In this document: one piece after another, positions 33,411-41,217 of the stretch | Position numbering within the stretch: the stretch's first letter is position 1 | Layout of the letters: every line of letters begins with the position of its first letter | From: CAYSYM01 sp964435115 | Lineage (GTDB): Bacteria; Chloroflexota; UBA6077; CF-72 | DNA length: 64,000 nt | Direction: 5' to 3' | Assembly (NCBI GenBank): GCA_964435115.1 | Contig: CAYSYM010000016.1 | Coordinates: 1-64,000, forward strand | The notes under the pieces: generated by a model | Database searches by the model: none | Seen by the model: the letters and a program-made list of their open reading frames with translations, nothing else | Told to the model about the DNA's origin: nothing | Position numbers and translations under genes: made by a program

Positions 33411-33465
33411 GTTAATGGGGTGTTAACGTCCGGCAACCCGGCCGCCAACCCCGGGGTGCCATCCT
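33411..33465 (+). promoter_or_regulatory. 11-bp-period operator array and -10 (universal stress protein)
   Basis: Units at 11-bp steps: GTTAATG 33411, GTTAACG 33422, GCAACCC 33433, GCCAACC 33444. CATCCT at 33460-33465 follows nine bases later as a -10 candidate (A at position 2, T at 6), 17 bp before the ATG of the stress protein. The array begins 14 bp after the ATPase stop. Confidence 0.65.
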
Positions 33466-33482
33466 GAGCGCGGACGGCTGCC

Positions 33483-34397
33483 ATGTACCGAACCATCCTG
33501 GTGCCGCTTGACGGCTCGCCGCTGGCCGAGCAGGCCCTCCCGTTGGCACGCGCACTGGCCCACGCCAGTGAGGCGCGGGTCATCCTGCTGCGCGCCGTGC
33601 AGCCCCCACTGGTCCCCAGCGCCGAGGCGGCCTACGCCGGTGAGCCGGAACGGAGCCTGCGCGAGGCCGAGGCGTACCTCGGCCGGGTAGTGGAACGCCT
33701 CCACGAGCGCGGCATCGTCGAGACCGCGGCGTTCCCCGGGGACCCCGCCGAGGCGGTCGTGCAGGAGGCGCGCCTGCGGAAGGCGGATCTCGTGGTCATG
33801 GCCACGCATGCCCGGTCGGGCCTGGACCGCTTCGTCCACGGCAGCGTCGCGGGGGCCGTTCTCGCGCGCTCGAGCGTGCCGGTGCTGCTCGTGCGGGCGG
33901 CGGAGGCCGACCATCGTGCGCCCACGCCGGAGCGCCGGACGCTGCTCGTGCCGCTCGATGGGTCGCCGTTCTCCGAGGAGGCGCTGCCCGTGGCGGCCGA
34001 AGCGGCGCAGGAGCTACAGGCGGAGATCGTCCTGATGCAGTGCATCGCGCCACCCGAGCACGCCCGCGTGGCCGAGGACGGGCGGATCGTCTCGTACCTC
34101 GACCAGCAGGTAGAGACGCTGCGGGCGCAAGGATGGGACTACCTGCACGGGATCGGCGCCTGGCTGGCCGAGCGCTACGGCGTGGCACGGCCCCGCCTGG
34201 ACGTCCGCGTCGGCACCCCGGCCGAGGCCATCGTGGAAGCGGCAGACGACCATGGCGCCGTGCTGGTCGTCATGGCCACGCATGGCCGCACCGGGCTGGC
34301 GCGCCTCCTGGTGGGGAGTGTCACGGACGCCGTGCTGCACCGCGGCACCACGCCGCTGCTCCTCGTGCGCCCGGCGCTGGTCCACCAGGCCGCCTGA
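33483..34397 (+). CDS. Universal stress protein, tandem UspA domains
   Basis: A 304-residue protein made of two UspA folds, about 1-140 and 150-300. Each has the opening strand TILVPLDGSPLAEQALP or TLLVPLDGSPFSEEALP, and the ATP-loop pattern: ATHARSGLDRFVHGSVAGAVL and ATHGRTGLARLLVGSVTDAVL. Both domains look ATP-binding. It lies between a cation pump and a protein-acylation-type gene, under its own array promoter. The direct role is unknown. Confidence 0.92.
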   Translation: MYRTILVPLDGSPLAEQALPLARALAHASEARVILLRAVQPPLVPSAEAAYAGEPERSLREAEAYLGRVVERLHERGIVETAAFPGDPAEAVVQEARLRKADLVVMATHARSGLDRFVHGSVAGAVLARSSVPVLLVRAAEADHRAPTPERRTLLVPLDGSPFSEEALPVAAEAAQELQAEIVLMQCIAPPEHARVAEDGRIVSYLDQQVETLRAQGWDYLHGIGAWLAERYGVARPRLDVRVGTPAEAIVEAADDHGAVLVVMATHGRTGLARLLVGSVTDAVLHRGTTPLLLVRPALVHQAA

Positions 34398-34631
34398 GTG
34401 GGCGATGCCACCCGTGGACGTGCGCCCGGCCCGGGCCGGTGCAGAGGCAGCCTACGGCGTGGGCGGTCTCAAACGTCCGCGCGAAGCGCCTGGGCGGCCA
34501 TTTCCGGCCATCCGCCTGCGCGGTACGATCCTGTGGCTCGCCACTCCACCCCCTGGGACGGTCGCCCAGGCGCGGCCGAGGACGCGGCCGGCCCGCGGCG
34601 ACGGAAGCGCTTTCCACCGCCGTTTGAGGAA

Positions 34632-34690
34632 GCCACGCACGTGCGCCAACGTCCGACACGACTTGATACCGGTGGGGCCACGTGCGTGGC
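34632..34690. promoter_or_regulatory. 12-bp inverted repeat before the GNAT-acyl-CoA synthetase gene
   Basis: GCCACGCACGTG (34632-34643) and CACGTGCGTGGC (34679-34690) are perfect complements with a 35-bp spacer; each contains the palindrome CACGTG or its near form. The right arm covers an alternative GTG start (34682), which supports the ATG at 34706. It could be an operator pair or an mRNA stem. A possible -10 (TACGAT) lies at 34525-34530. The rest of the 308-bp gap is featureless. Confidence 0.55.
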
Positions 34691-34705
34691 CCTGAGCCCA
34701 GGCGG

Positions 34706-37456
34706 ATGAGCGCGGCGCCGCCTCCTGGAGCCGACCCCGTCGCCATGGCGATGCCCTACCCGGCCCACCGCGAGGCGGACGTCGTCCTGCGCGACGGCTC
34801 AACCATCCACGTGCGGCCCGTTCGGGCGAGCGACGAGGCGAAGCTGTGGCGGTTCTTCGAGCAGCTCTCGCAGGAGTCGCGTGCCCTGCGCTTCTTCAGC
34901 TCGGGCACCGACCTGGCGGCACAGGCGCGGCGCGAGGCAGACGTCGACTACGTGAGCGCCTTCGGACTCGTCGCCACGGCCGGCCCGGACGACCGGGTGG
35001 TCGGCCACTCCACGTACGTCCTGCTGGAACGCGGCCGGGCGGAGGTCGCCTTTACGGTGGCCGACGAGTACCAGGGGCGCGGCCTGGGGACAATCCTGCT
35101 GGGGCACCTGGCTGAGGTGGCGGCGGCGAACGGCGTGCAGGTCTTCGAAGCGCAGACGCTGCCAGCCAACGTGCGAATGCTCGAGGTGTTCCGCGAGTCC
35201 GGGTTCCCGATCGAGGTGCGCAGCCGCCCAGACGAGATCCACATCACCTTCCCCACCTCGCTCACCTCCGAGGCCATCGAACGGTTCGAGCGGCGCGAGC
35301 AGACGGCCGCCGTCAACGCGCTGCGGGCGTTTCTCTGTCCCCGGTCGGTCGCCGTCATCGGCGCCTCCCGCCAGCGGGGCAGCGTGGGCGGCGAGCTGTT
35401 CCACAACCTCCTCGCCTACGAGTTCGCCGGGCCCGTCTACCCTGTCAACCCCGCGGCCCCGGTGGTGCAGTCTGTCCCCGCCTACCCGACGGTCGAGGCC
35501 ATCCCCGGCCCAGTCGACCTCGCCATCGTGGTCGTGCCGGCGAGGTACGTGGTCGACGTGGCCCGGCAGTGCGGCCGGGCGGGCGTGCGCTCGCTGGTGG
35601 TGATCTCGTCTGGCTTCGGCGAGGTGGGCGAGGCGGGCCGCGCGCTCGAGGCGGAGCTGCTGGACGTGTGCCGCGCCACCGGCATGCGGCTGGTCGGCCC
35701 CAACTGCATGGGGATCGTGAACACAGACCCAGGCGTGCGGTTGAACGGCGTGTTCGTGCCCGGCCTGCCGCCAGCCGGCGGCATCGGCTTCGCCTCCCAG
35801 AGCGGGGCGCTCGGCGTGGCGGCCATCGACTACGCCGGCTCCCTGGGCCTGGGCATCTCCAGCTTCGTCTCCATGGGGAACAAGGCGGACATCTCCGGCA
35901 ACGATCTCCTCAACTACTGGGAGAGCGATCCCCGGACGAAGGTGATCCTGCTGTACCTGGAGTCCTTCGGCAACCCCGGCAAGTTCAGCCGGATCGCCCG
36001 GCGGGTCGGCCGGCAGAAGCCGATCGCGGTCGTCAAGAGCGGGCGCTCGGCGGCCGGCGTCCGGGCCACCTCCTCGCACACCGGCGCGCTCCTAGCGGCC
36101 TCGGACGTCACGGTCGACGCGCTCTTCCGCCAGGCCGGGGTGATCCGCGCGGACACGCTGGAGGAGCTGTTCGACATCGCGTCTCTGCTGGCCAACCAGC
36201 CGGTCCCGAACGGGCGGCGGGTGGGGATCGTGACCAACGCCGGCGGGCCGGGCATCCTGGCCGTCGACACCTGCGAGGCGAACGGGCTAGCAGTGCCGGT
36301 CCTCTCCGAGGAGACGCGCGCTCGATTGCGCGCCTTCCTGCCCCCTGAGGCGAGCGTCGTGAACCCGGTGGATCTGATCGCCTCGGCGACTGCCGACCAC
36401 TACCGACAGGCCGTGAAGCTGGTGGCGGAAGATCCCACCGTCGACGCGGTCATCGTGGTCTTCATCCCGCCGCTGGTCACTCGAGCCGAAGAGGTCGCCA
36501 CGTCGGTCGTCGAGGCGGCGCGCGAGTTGAAGGGGGCAAAGCCGCTGCTCGGGGTGTTCATGTCCTCGCGGGGGGTCCCCGCCGAGCTGCGGGCGCCGGA
36601 CGTGCGAGTGCCGTCGTACGCCTTCCCCGAAGCGGCGGCGATCGCCCTCGCCCACGCCGTACGCTACGGGGAGTGGCGCCAGACGCCCCCGGGCACCCCG
36701 CCCCGGTTCGACGACCTGCGCCCAGACGAGGCGGTGGCGCTCGTCGCCCGGGCGCTGGGCCGCGGCGGCGGCTGGCTCGCTCCAGACGAGGTTGCTGCGC
36801 TGTTCGCCTGCTTCGGGCTGCCGCTGGCGCGACAGAAGACGGTGCGCACGCCGAAGGAGGTGCGCAGCGTGGCCGACTCGCTGGACGGAGCTGTCGCGGT
36901 GAAGGCCATTGTTCCCGGGTTGATCCACAAGACCGAGGCTGGGGCCGTGCGCCTAGCCCTCCAGGGCGGCCGAGCAGCCGAAGCGGCGGCCCGGGAGATG
37001 GCCGCCCGTCTGGCCGCCAGCGGGCACGCCCCGGAAGGCTTCCTGGTCCAGGAGATGGTGCCGGGCGGCGTGGAGATGATCGTCGGGGTCGTGCACGAGC
37101 CACGCTTCGGACCCGTGGTGGCGTGCGGCGCGGGCGGCACGCTCGTCGAAGTCCTCAAGGACGTCGTCGTACGCCTGGCCCCTCTGACCCGTGACGACGC
37201 GACCGAGATGGTGCGCGGCCTCAAGAGCTTCCCGCTGCTGGGGCCGTTCCGCGGCCAGCCGGCGCGTGACGTGGGCGCGCTGGAAGAGGTGCTGCTGCGC
37301 GTGAGCGCGCTGGCGGAGCACGTCCCCCAGCTTGCCGAGCTCGACTGCAACCCGGTCGTCGTACTCGAGAAGGGGGCGGCGATCGTGGACGCGCGCGTCC
37401 GCGTCGAGCCGGCCGAGCCGCCGCTGCCGCTCGGGGCCCGACGCTGGCCCACCTGA
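34706..37456 (+). CDS. GNAT acetyltransferase fused to ADP-forming acyl-CoA synthetase
   Basis: A 916-residue protein. Residues about 30-195 form a GNAT domain (VAFTVADEYQGRGLGTILLGHLAEVAAANG is the acetyl-CoA loop). About 215-680 is the CoA-binding/ligase alpha part (LCPRSVAVIGASRQRGSVG; SSHTGAL with the phospho-accepting His), and about 690-905 is the ATP-grasp beta part (AVKAIVPGLIHKTEAGAVRLAL, keeping the second His). It resembles Pat-type lysine acetyltransferases, but with the GNAT domain first and both ligase histidines kept. The ligase may therefore make ATP from acyl-CoA, or sense CoA esters while the GNAT modifies enzymes. ATG 34706 is chosen over GTG 34682. Confidence 0.88.
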   Translation: MSAAPPPGADPVAMAMPYPAHREADVVLRDGSTIHVRPVRASDEAKLWRFFEQLSQESRALRFFSSGTDLAAQARREADVDYVSAFGLVATAGPDDRVVGHSTYVLLERGRAEVAFTVADEYQGRGLGTILLGHLAEVAAANGVQVFEAQTLPANVRMLEVFRESGFPIEVRSRPDEIHITFPTSLTSEAIERFERREQTAAVNALRAFLCPRSVAVIGASRQRGSVGGELFHNLLAYEFAGPVYPVNPAAPVVQSVPAYPTVEAIPGPVDLAIVVVPARYVVDVARQCGRAGVRSLVVISSGFGEVGEAGRALEAELLDVCRATGMRLVGPNCMGIVNTDPGVRLNGVFVPGLPPAGGIGFASQSGALGVAAIDYAGSLGLGISSFVSMGNKADISGNDLLNYWESDPRTKVILLYLESFGNPGKFSRIARRVGRQKPIAVVKSGRSAAGVRATSSHTGALLAASDVTVDALFRQAGVIRADTLEELFDIASLLANQPVPNGRRVGIVTNAGGPGILAVDTCEANGLAVPVLSEETRARLRAFLPPEASVVNPVDLIASATADHYRQAVKLVAEDPTVDAVIVVFIPPLVTRAEEVATSVVEAARELKGAKPLLGVFMSSRGVPAELRAPDVRVPSYAFPEAAAIALAHAVRYGEWRQTPPGTPPRFDDLRPDEAVALVARALGRGGGWLAPDEVAALFACFGLPLARQKTVRTPKEVRSVADSLDGAVAVKAIVPGLIHKTEAGAVRLALQGGRAAEAAAREMAARLAASGHAPEGFLVQEMVPGGVEMIVGVVHEPRFGPVVACGAGGTLVEVLKDVVVRLAPLTRDDATEMVRGLKSFPLLGPFRGQPARDVGALEEVLLRVSALAEHVPQLAELDCNPVVVLEKGAAIVDARVRVEPAEPPLPLGARRWPT

Positions 37457-37493
37457 GACCAGATTTCTGCACTCAGACGTCAGGTCTCAGGTG
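37450..37493. terminator. 11-bp inverted repeat at the synthetase stop
   Basis: CACCTGAGACC (37450-37460, including the stop codon TGA) pairs with GGTCTCAGGTG (37483-37493) over a 22-bp spacer. It lies between convergent genes; probably a terminator stem. Confidence 0.55.
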
Positions 37494-37628
37494 CCAGAGA
37501 CGCCCAGGCCTGGAGCCGCGGACCCGGGCCCAGGCGCCGACGGGCACGCCCCTTGGAACAGGCGGCGCGCAGCCCGCGGGACGCCCTGGATGGCCGGGCA
37601 GCGGGAGAGAGGCTGGCGCCGGGGGCGG

Positions 37629-38099
37629 TCAGTGGTGGCGGGCGAACTCGAGCACCGTCGGGCGGGCGAGACGTTCGAAGTCCTCGAACCGCACGCTCAT
37701 GGTGTCCGTGTGCGTGCCGGCCTGGAAGACGATCGTCTCGTCCTCAGAGAGCGACCGGTCGACGTAGATGGGGACCCCGTACAGGTTGCCAAACGGCGGC
37801 ATGGCGCCGACGTCGCAGTCCGGGAAGGACGCCGCGAACTCGCGCTCCTCGGCCAGCCGCACCGACTGGGCGCGGAGCGCCTCCTTCAGCTTGCCGAAGT
37901 CGACGACGTAGGACGCCGGCAGCGCCAGCATCGCGAGCTGGCCGTCGGCGAAGACGATCACCACCTTGGTGACTATCTTGCCGGGCACGTGCTCGCTGGC
38001 GGCCACCTCCTGTGCCGTGAACGCGGCGGCGTGGTGCCGCAGCACGAACGGCACCTGCTCGGCGCGAAAGTACGCCTGGAGTCTGTCGACACACCTCAT
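37629..38099 (-). CDS. YbaK/EbsC-family aminoacyl-tRNA deacylase-like protein
   Basis: A 156-residue protein of the YbaK/ProRS-editing fold, whose members hydrolyse mischarged aminoacyl-tRNAs. Family marks: FVLRHHAAAFTAQEVAASEHVPGKIVTKVVIVFADGQLAMLALPA, with the conserved Lys in GKIVTK, then GAMPPFGNLYGVPIYVDRSL, with the substrate loop GxMPPFG. The start at ATG 38099 is decided by GGAGGT ten bases upstream on the minus strand. It is divergent from the two-component operon and carries its own operator array. Confidence 0.88.
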   Translation of the reverse strand: MRCVDRLQAYFRAEQVPFVLRHHAAAFTAQEVAASEHVPGKIVTKVVIVFADGQLAMLALPASYVVDFGKLKEALRAQSVRLAEEREFAASFPDCDVGAMPPFGNLYGVPIYVDRSLSEDETIVFQAGTHTDTMSVRFEDFERLARPTVLEFARHH

Positions 38100-38157
38100 G
38101 CTGCCACGGACCTCCTTGTGGTCGATCGTACCGCCAGCTCGGCTCCCTCCGCGCCCC

Positions 38158-38212
38158 ATGCTGGCAGCGTGCCGTTGCCGGTGGCGTTAGGGGCGGTGAA
38201 CGGCGGGTAAAT
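38158..38212 (-). promoter_or_regulatory. 11-bp-period operator array and -10 (YbaK-like gene)
   Basis: Read on the minus strand: ATTTACC (from 38212), GTTCACC (from 38201), CTAACGC (from 38190), GGCAACG (from 38179), each 11 bp apart. Nine bases later comes CAGCAT (38163 to 38158) as a -10 candidate. The last unit and hexamer are identical to those of the minus-strand promoter at 46218-46272. Confidence 0.7.
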
Positions 38213-38233
38213 GCCAACCCTCTGGAGCGGCCC

Positions 38234-38289
38234 GTTTACCCGGGGTTTACCCGCGTTCAGGTGTCCGTAGACCTGGCCGGGGGTACACT
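38234..38289 (+). promoter_or_regulatory. 11-bp-period operator array and -10 (two-component operon)
   Basis: GTTTACC at 38234 and 38245, a drifted TTCAGGT at 38256, and GTAGACC at 38267. Ten bases later is TACACT (38284-38289), a good -10. The GTG of the histidine kinase is at 38295, five bases after the hexamer, so the transcript should be leaderless. The operon driven here encodes an OmpR-family regulator, so autoregulation is plausible. Confidence 0.78.
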
Positions 38290-38294
38290 GCGGC

Positions 38295-40775
38295 GTGCCA
38301 CCCGCCAGCCTGGCCGGCTCCAGCCAGCGAACCATCGCCCGCTCCCTGCGTGCGCTGCGGGAGGCCGCCACCCAGCTCCCCTCTGTGCTCGACGTGCGCT
38401 CTGCCGCCGCGAGCGCCTGCGAGACGCTCGTCCGCGAGCTCGGAGCGGCGGTCGCCGAGCTGTGGCTGTACGGGGAGCCGGGCCAGCGGCTTGCCCTCGT
38501 GGCGAGGGCGGAGCTGGACGAACCGGGTGCGAACCTCCCGCCCAACGCACGCGTGCCACCGGCCTGGGTGGAGCAGGTCGCTCGCGGCGGGGAAGCGCTG
38601 GTCAGCCACGACGTCCAGGGTGACATCCGATTCGCCGCCCTGCCGTTCGGCAGCGCCGGGCTCGAGGCGCTGGCCAGTTTCCCACTCGTCGTGGGCGACC
38701 AGCCGCGGGGCGTGCTGGTGTACGGCGCTCGCCGCCCGCTTGGCCCGGAGCGCGTCGAGCTGCTCGGCACGTTCGCCGGGGTGGTGGCGGCCTCCCTGCA
38801 CGCCATCCAGGTCCGCCTGCGGCAGCAGGAAGCGCAGGAGGCGGCTCAACGCAACGAGGCGGTGCTCCGCGCGGCGACGGCGTACTCGATCATCGGCACG
38901 GACCAGAGCGGTGCGATCGCCGTCTTCAACGAGGGCGCCGAGCGGATGCTGGGATACCGTGCCGCGGAGGTGATCGGGCGATCGGTCGAGCTGATCCACG
39001 ATCCAGACGAGGTGCGGCTGCGCGCCGCCGAGCGTGGACTGCTCCCCGGATTCGAGGTGTTGGTGGCCGCCGCGCGGCGCGGCGAGGCCGAGACGGGAGA
39101 ATGGGCCTACGTGCGCAAGGACGGGTCAACGCTCGTCGTCTCCCTCACCGTGACCGCCATGCGGGACGCCCGCGGGGCCCTCTCCGGCTTCATCGGGATC
39201 GCCCACGACATCACCGAGCGGAAGCACGCCCAGGAGGCGCTGCAACGCCTCAGCCACCAGCACGAGCTGATCCTGAGCTCGGCCGCGGAGGGGATCTACG
39301 GCCTGGACCTCGACGGGGCGACGACGTTCGCCAACCCCGCTGGCGCCCGGATGCTCGGCTACGAGGCCGAGGAGCTGATCGGCACGGGCCACCACGAGCT
39401 GCTCCACTACGCCAGGCCCGACGGGACGCCGTACCCGACGGACGAGTGCCCCATCGCCGCCGCGCTCCAGGACGGGGCCGTCCACCGTGTCGCGGGCGAG
39501 GTCTTCTGGCGCCGTGATGGGGCCAGCTTCCCCGTCGAGTACGTCAGCACGCCGATCCGCGACAAGGGGCGCGTGCTCGGCGCCGTGGTGGTCTTCCACG
39601 ACATCACCGACCGCAAGCGCGCGGAGGTCGAGCAGGCTCGTCTCCTTCGCCAGGCCGAGCAGGCGGAGGCGAAGTTCCGCGGCCTCCTGGAGTCCGCGCC
39701 GGACGCGATCCTCACCGTCGACCAGGCGGGCACGATCGTGCTGGTCAACTCACAGGCCGAGAGGATCTTCGGCTACCAGCGGGAGGAGGTGTTGGGCCAG
39801 CCGGTGGAGATGCTGGTGCCGGAGCGCCACCGCGCCGTGCAACCCGCTCACCGCGAGCACTATCTGCGAGCGCCGAGCCCGCGGCCGATGGACCCGGGCC
39901 TCGAGCTGCGCGGACGGCGCAAGGACGGCACGGAGTTCCCGGCCGAGGTCAGCTTGAGCGCCCTCACGACGGACCAGGGGGTGCTGGTGACGAGCGTGAT
40001 CCGCGACATCACCGAGCGCAAGCAGGCGGAGGAGCAGCTCCGGCGAGCCGCGGAGGCGCTAGCCCAGCAGACGCTCGAGCTGGCGCGGTCGAACGCCGAC
40101 CTCGAGCAGTTCGCGTACGTCGCGTCTCACGACCTGCAGGAGCCGCTGCGGATGGTGGCCAGCTACACGCAGCTCCTGCAGCGGCGCTACCAGGGCCGGC
40201 TCGATGCCGACGCCGACGAGTTCATCACCTTCGCTGTCGACGGCGCCCAGCGGATGCAGCGGCTGATCGGCGACCTGCTGGCGTACTCGCGGGTGGGCAC
40301 CCGCGGGCAGCAGCTCGCGCCCACCGACACCGCAGCCGTCGTCGACCGGGTGGTGGTGGACCTCGGGGCCGTGATCGCCGAGAGCGGCGCCGCGGTGACG
40401 CGCGGCGATCTCCCGACGGTCCTGGCCGATGCGCCCCAGCTCGGCCAGCTCTTCCAGAACCTGCTCAGCAACGCCATCAAGTTCCGCGGCGCGGAGCCGC
40501 CCCGGGTGCACGTGTCGGCCGCGCGGCACGGCGGCGCCTGGCTTTTCACCGTGCAGGACAACGGGATCGGCATTGCGCCCGAGTACGCGGAGCGCATCTT
40601 CGTGATCTTCCAGCGCCTGCACCACCGCACCAAGTACCCCGGCACGGGCATCGGCCTGGCGATCTGCAAGAAGATCGTCGAACGCCACGGAGGACGTATC
40701 TGGATCGAGTCCACACCGGGACAGGGGGCCAGCTTCCACTTCACCATCCCGGCGGTGAAGGAAGGGGAGTCCTGA
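38295..40775 (+). CDS. Soluble sensor histidine kinase (GAF, three PAS, HisKA, HATPase)
   Basis: An 826-residue kinase with no transmembrane segment. A GAF domain spans about 30-175; three PAS domains are at about 190-310 (ends GFIGIAHDITERK), 320-440 (ends GAVVVFHDITDRK) and 455-580 (ends VTSVIRDITERK). HisKA follows with the phospho-accepting His near 612 (YVASHDLQEPLRM), then the HATPase domain (LFQNLLSNAIKF, DNGIGIAPEYAERIF, GTGIGLAICKKIVERHGG). The HisKA type resembles phytochrome-like kinases that signal to Rcp1-like single-domain regulators, and such a gene follows. The start is GTG 38295, directly after the promoter. The ligand is unknown, though PAS domains of this sort often sense redox, light or small molecules. 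Confidence 0.93.
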   Translation: MPPASLAGSSQRTIARSLRALREAATQLPSVLDVRSAAASACETLVRELGAAVAELWLYGEPGQRLALVARAELDEPGANLPPNARVPPAWVEQVARGGEALVSHDVQGDIRFAALPFGSAGLEALASFPLVVGDQPRGVLVYGARRPLGPERVELLGTFAGVVAASLHAIQVRLRQQEAQEAAQRNEAVLRAATAYSIIGTDQSGAIAVFNEGAERMLGYRAAEVIGRSVELIHDPDEVRLRAAERGLLPGFEVLVAAARRGEAETGEWAYVRKDGSTLVVSLTVTAMRDARGALSGFIGIAHDITERKHAQEALQRLSHQHELILSSAAEGIYGLDLDGATTFANPAGARMLGYEAEELIGTGHHELLHYARPDGTPYPTDECPIAAALQDGAVHRVAGEVFWRRDGASFPVEYVSTPIRDKGRVLGAVVVFHDITDRKRAEVEQARLLRQAEQAEAKFRGLLESAPDAILTVDQAGTIVLVNSQAERIFGYQREEVLGQPVEMLVPERHRAVQPAHREHYLRAPSPRPMDPGLELRGRRKDGTEFPAEVSLSALTTDQGVLVTSVIRDITERKQAEEQLRRAAEALAQQTLELARSNADLEQFAYVASHDLQEPLRMVASYTQLLQRRYQGRLDADADEFITFAVDGAQRMQRLIGDLLAYSRVGTRGQQLAPTDTAAVVDRVVVDLGAVIAESGAAVTRGDLPTVLADAPQLGQLFQNLLSNAIKFRGAEPPRVHVSAARHGGAWLFTVQDNGIGIAPEYAERIFVIFQRLHHRTKYPGTGIGLAICKKIVERHGGRIWIESTPGQGASFHFTIPAVKEGES

Positions 40776-40785
40776 CCCGGGGCGC

Positions 40786-41217
40786 ATGTCACGCCCGATC
40801 CAGATCCTGCTGGTCGAAGACAACCCGGGCGACGTCCGCCTGACCGTGGAGGCGCTGCGAGAAGGCAGGGTGCACAACACCATGAACGTCGCCGGCGATG
40901 GCGTGGATGCCATGGCGTTCCTGCGCCGGGAAGGGAGGTTTGGCGGAGCCCCGAGGCCCGACCTCATCCTGCTGGACCTGAACCTGCCCCGCAAGGATGG
41001 TCGCGAGGTACTGGCGGAGATCAAGGCCGACCCGCGTCTGCGCTCCATCCCAGTGGTGGTGCTGACGACCTCACGCGCGGAGCAGGACGTCCTGAAGAGC
41101 TACGACCTCCACGCCAACTGCTACATCACGAAACCGGTCGACCTGGGCCAGTTCATCACCGTGGTCAAGACGATCAAGGAGTTCTGGCTCACCATCGTGA
41201 CGCTGCCCACGCCATGA
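40786..41217 (+). CDS. Single-domain response regulator (Rcp1/CheY-like)
   Basis: A 143-residue receiver domain without an output domain. VEDNPGDVRLTVEALREG gives the acidic pocket, LILLDLNLPRKDG the phospho-accepting Asp (near 65), VVLTTSRAEQD the switch Thr, and CYITKPVDLGQF the conserved Lys. The VEDNPGD opening and extended C-terminus are typical of Rcp1-like partners of phytochrome-type kinases. It lies 10 bp after the kinase and overlaps the next gene (ATGA). Confidence 0.93.
   Translation: MSRPIQILLVEDNPGDVRLTVEALREGRVHNTMNVAGDGVDAMAFLRREGRFGGAPRPDLILLDLNLPRKDGREVLAEIKADPRLRSIPVVVLTTSRAEQDVLKSYDLHANCYITKPVDLGQFITVVKTIKEFWLTIVTLPTP

Noticed and set aside
34682..34705. GTG at 34682 as start of the GNAT fusion
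   Set aside because: It lies inside the right arm of a 12-bp inverted repeat and adds only nonconserved residues; ATG 34706 is preferred.
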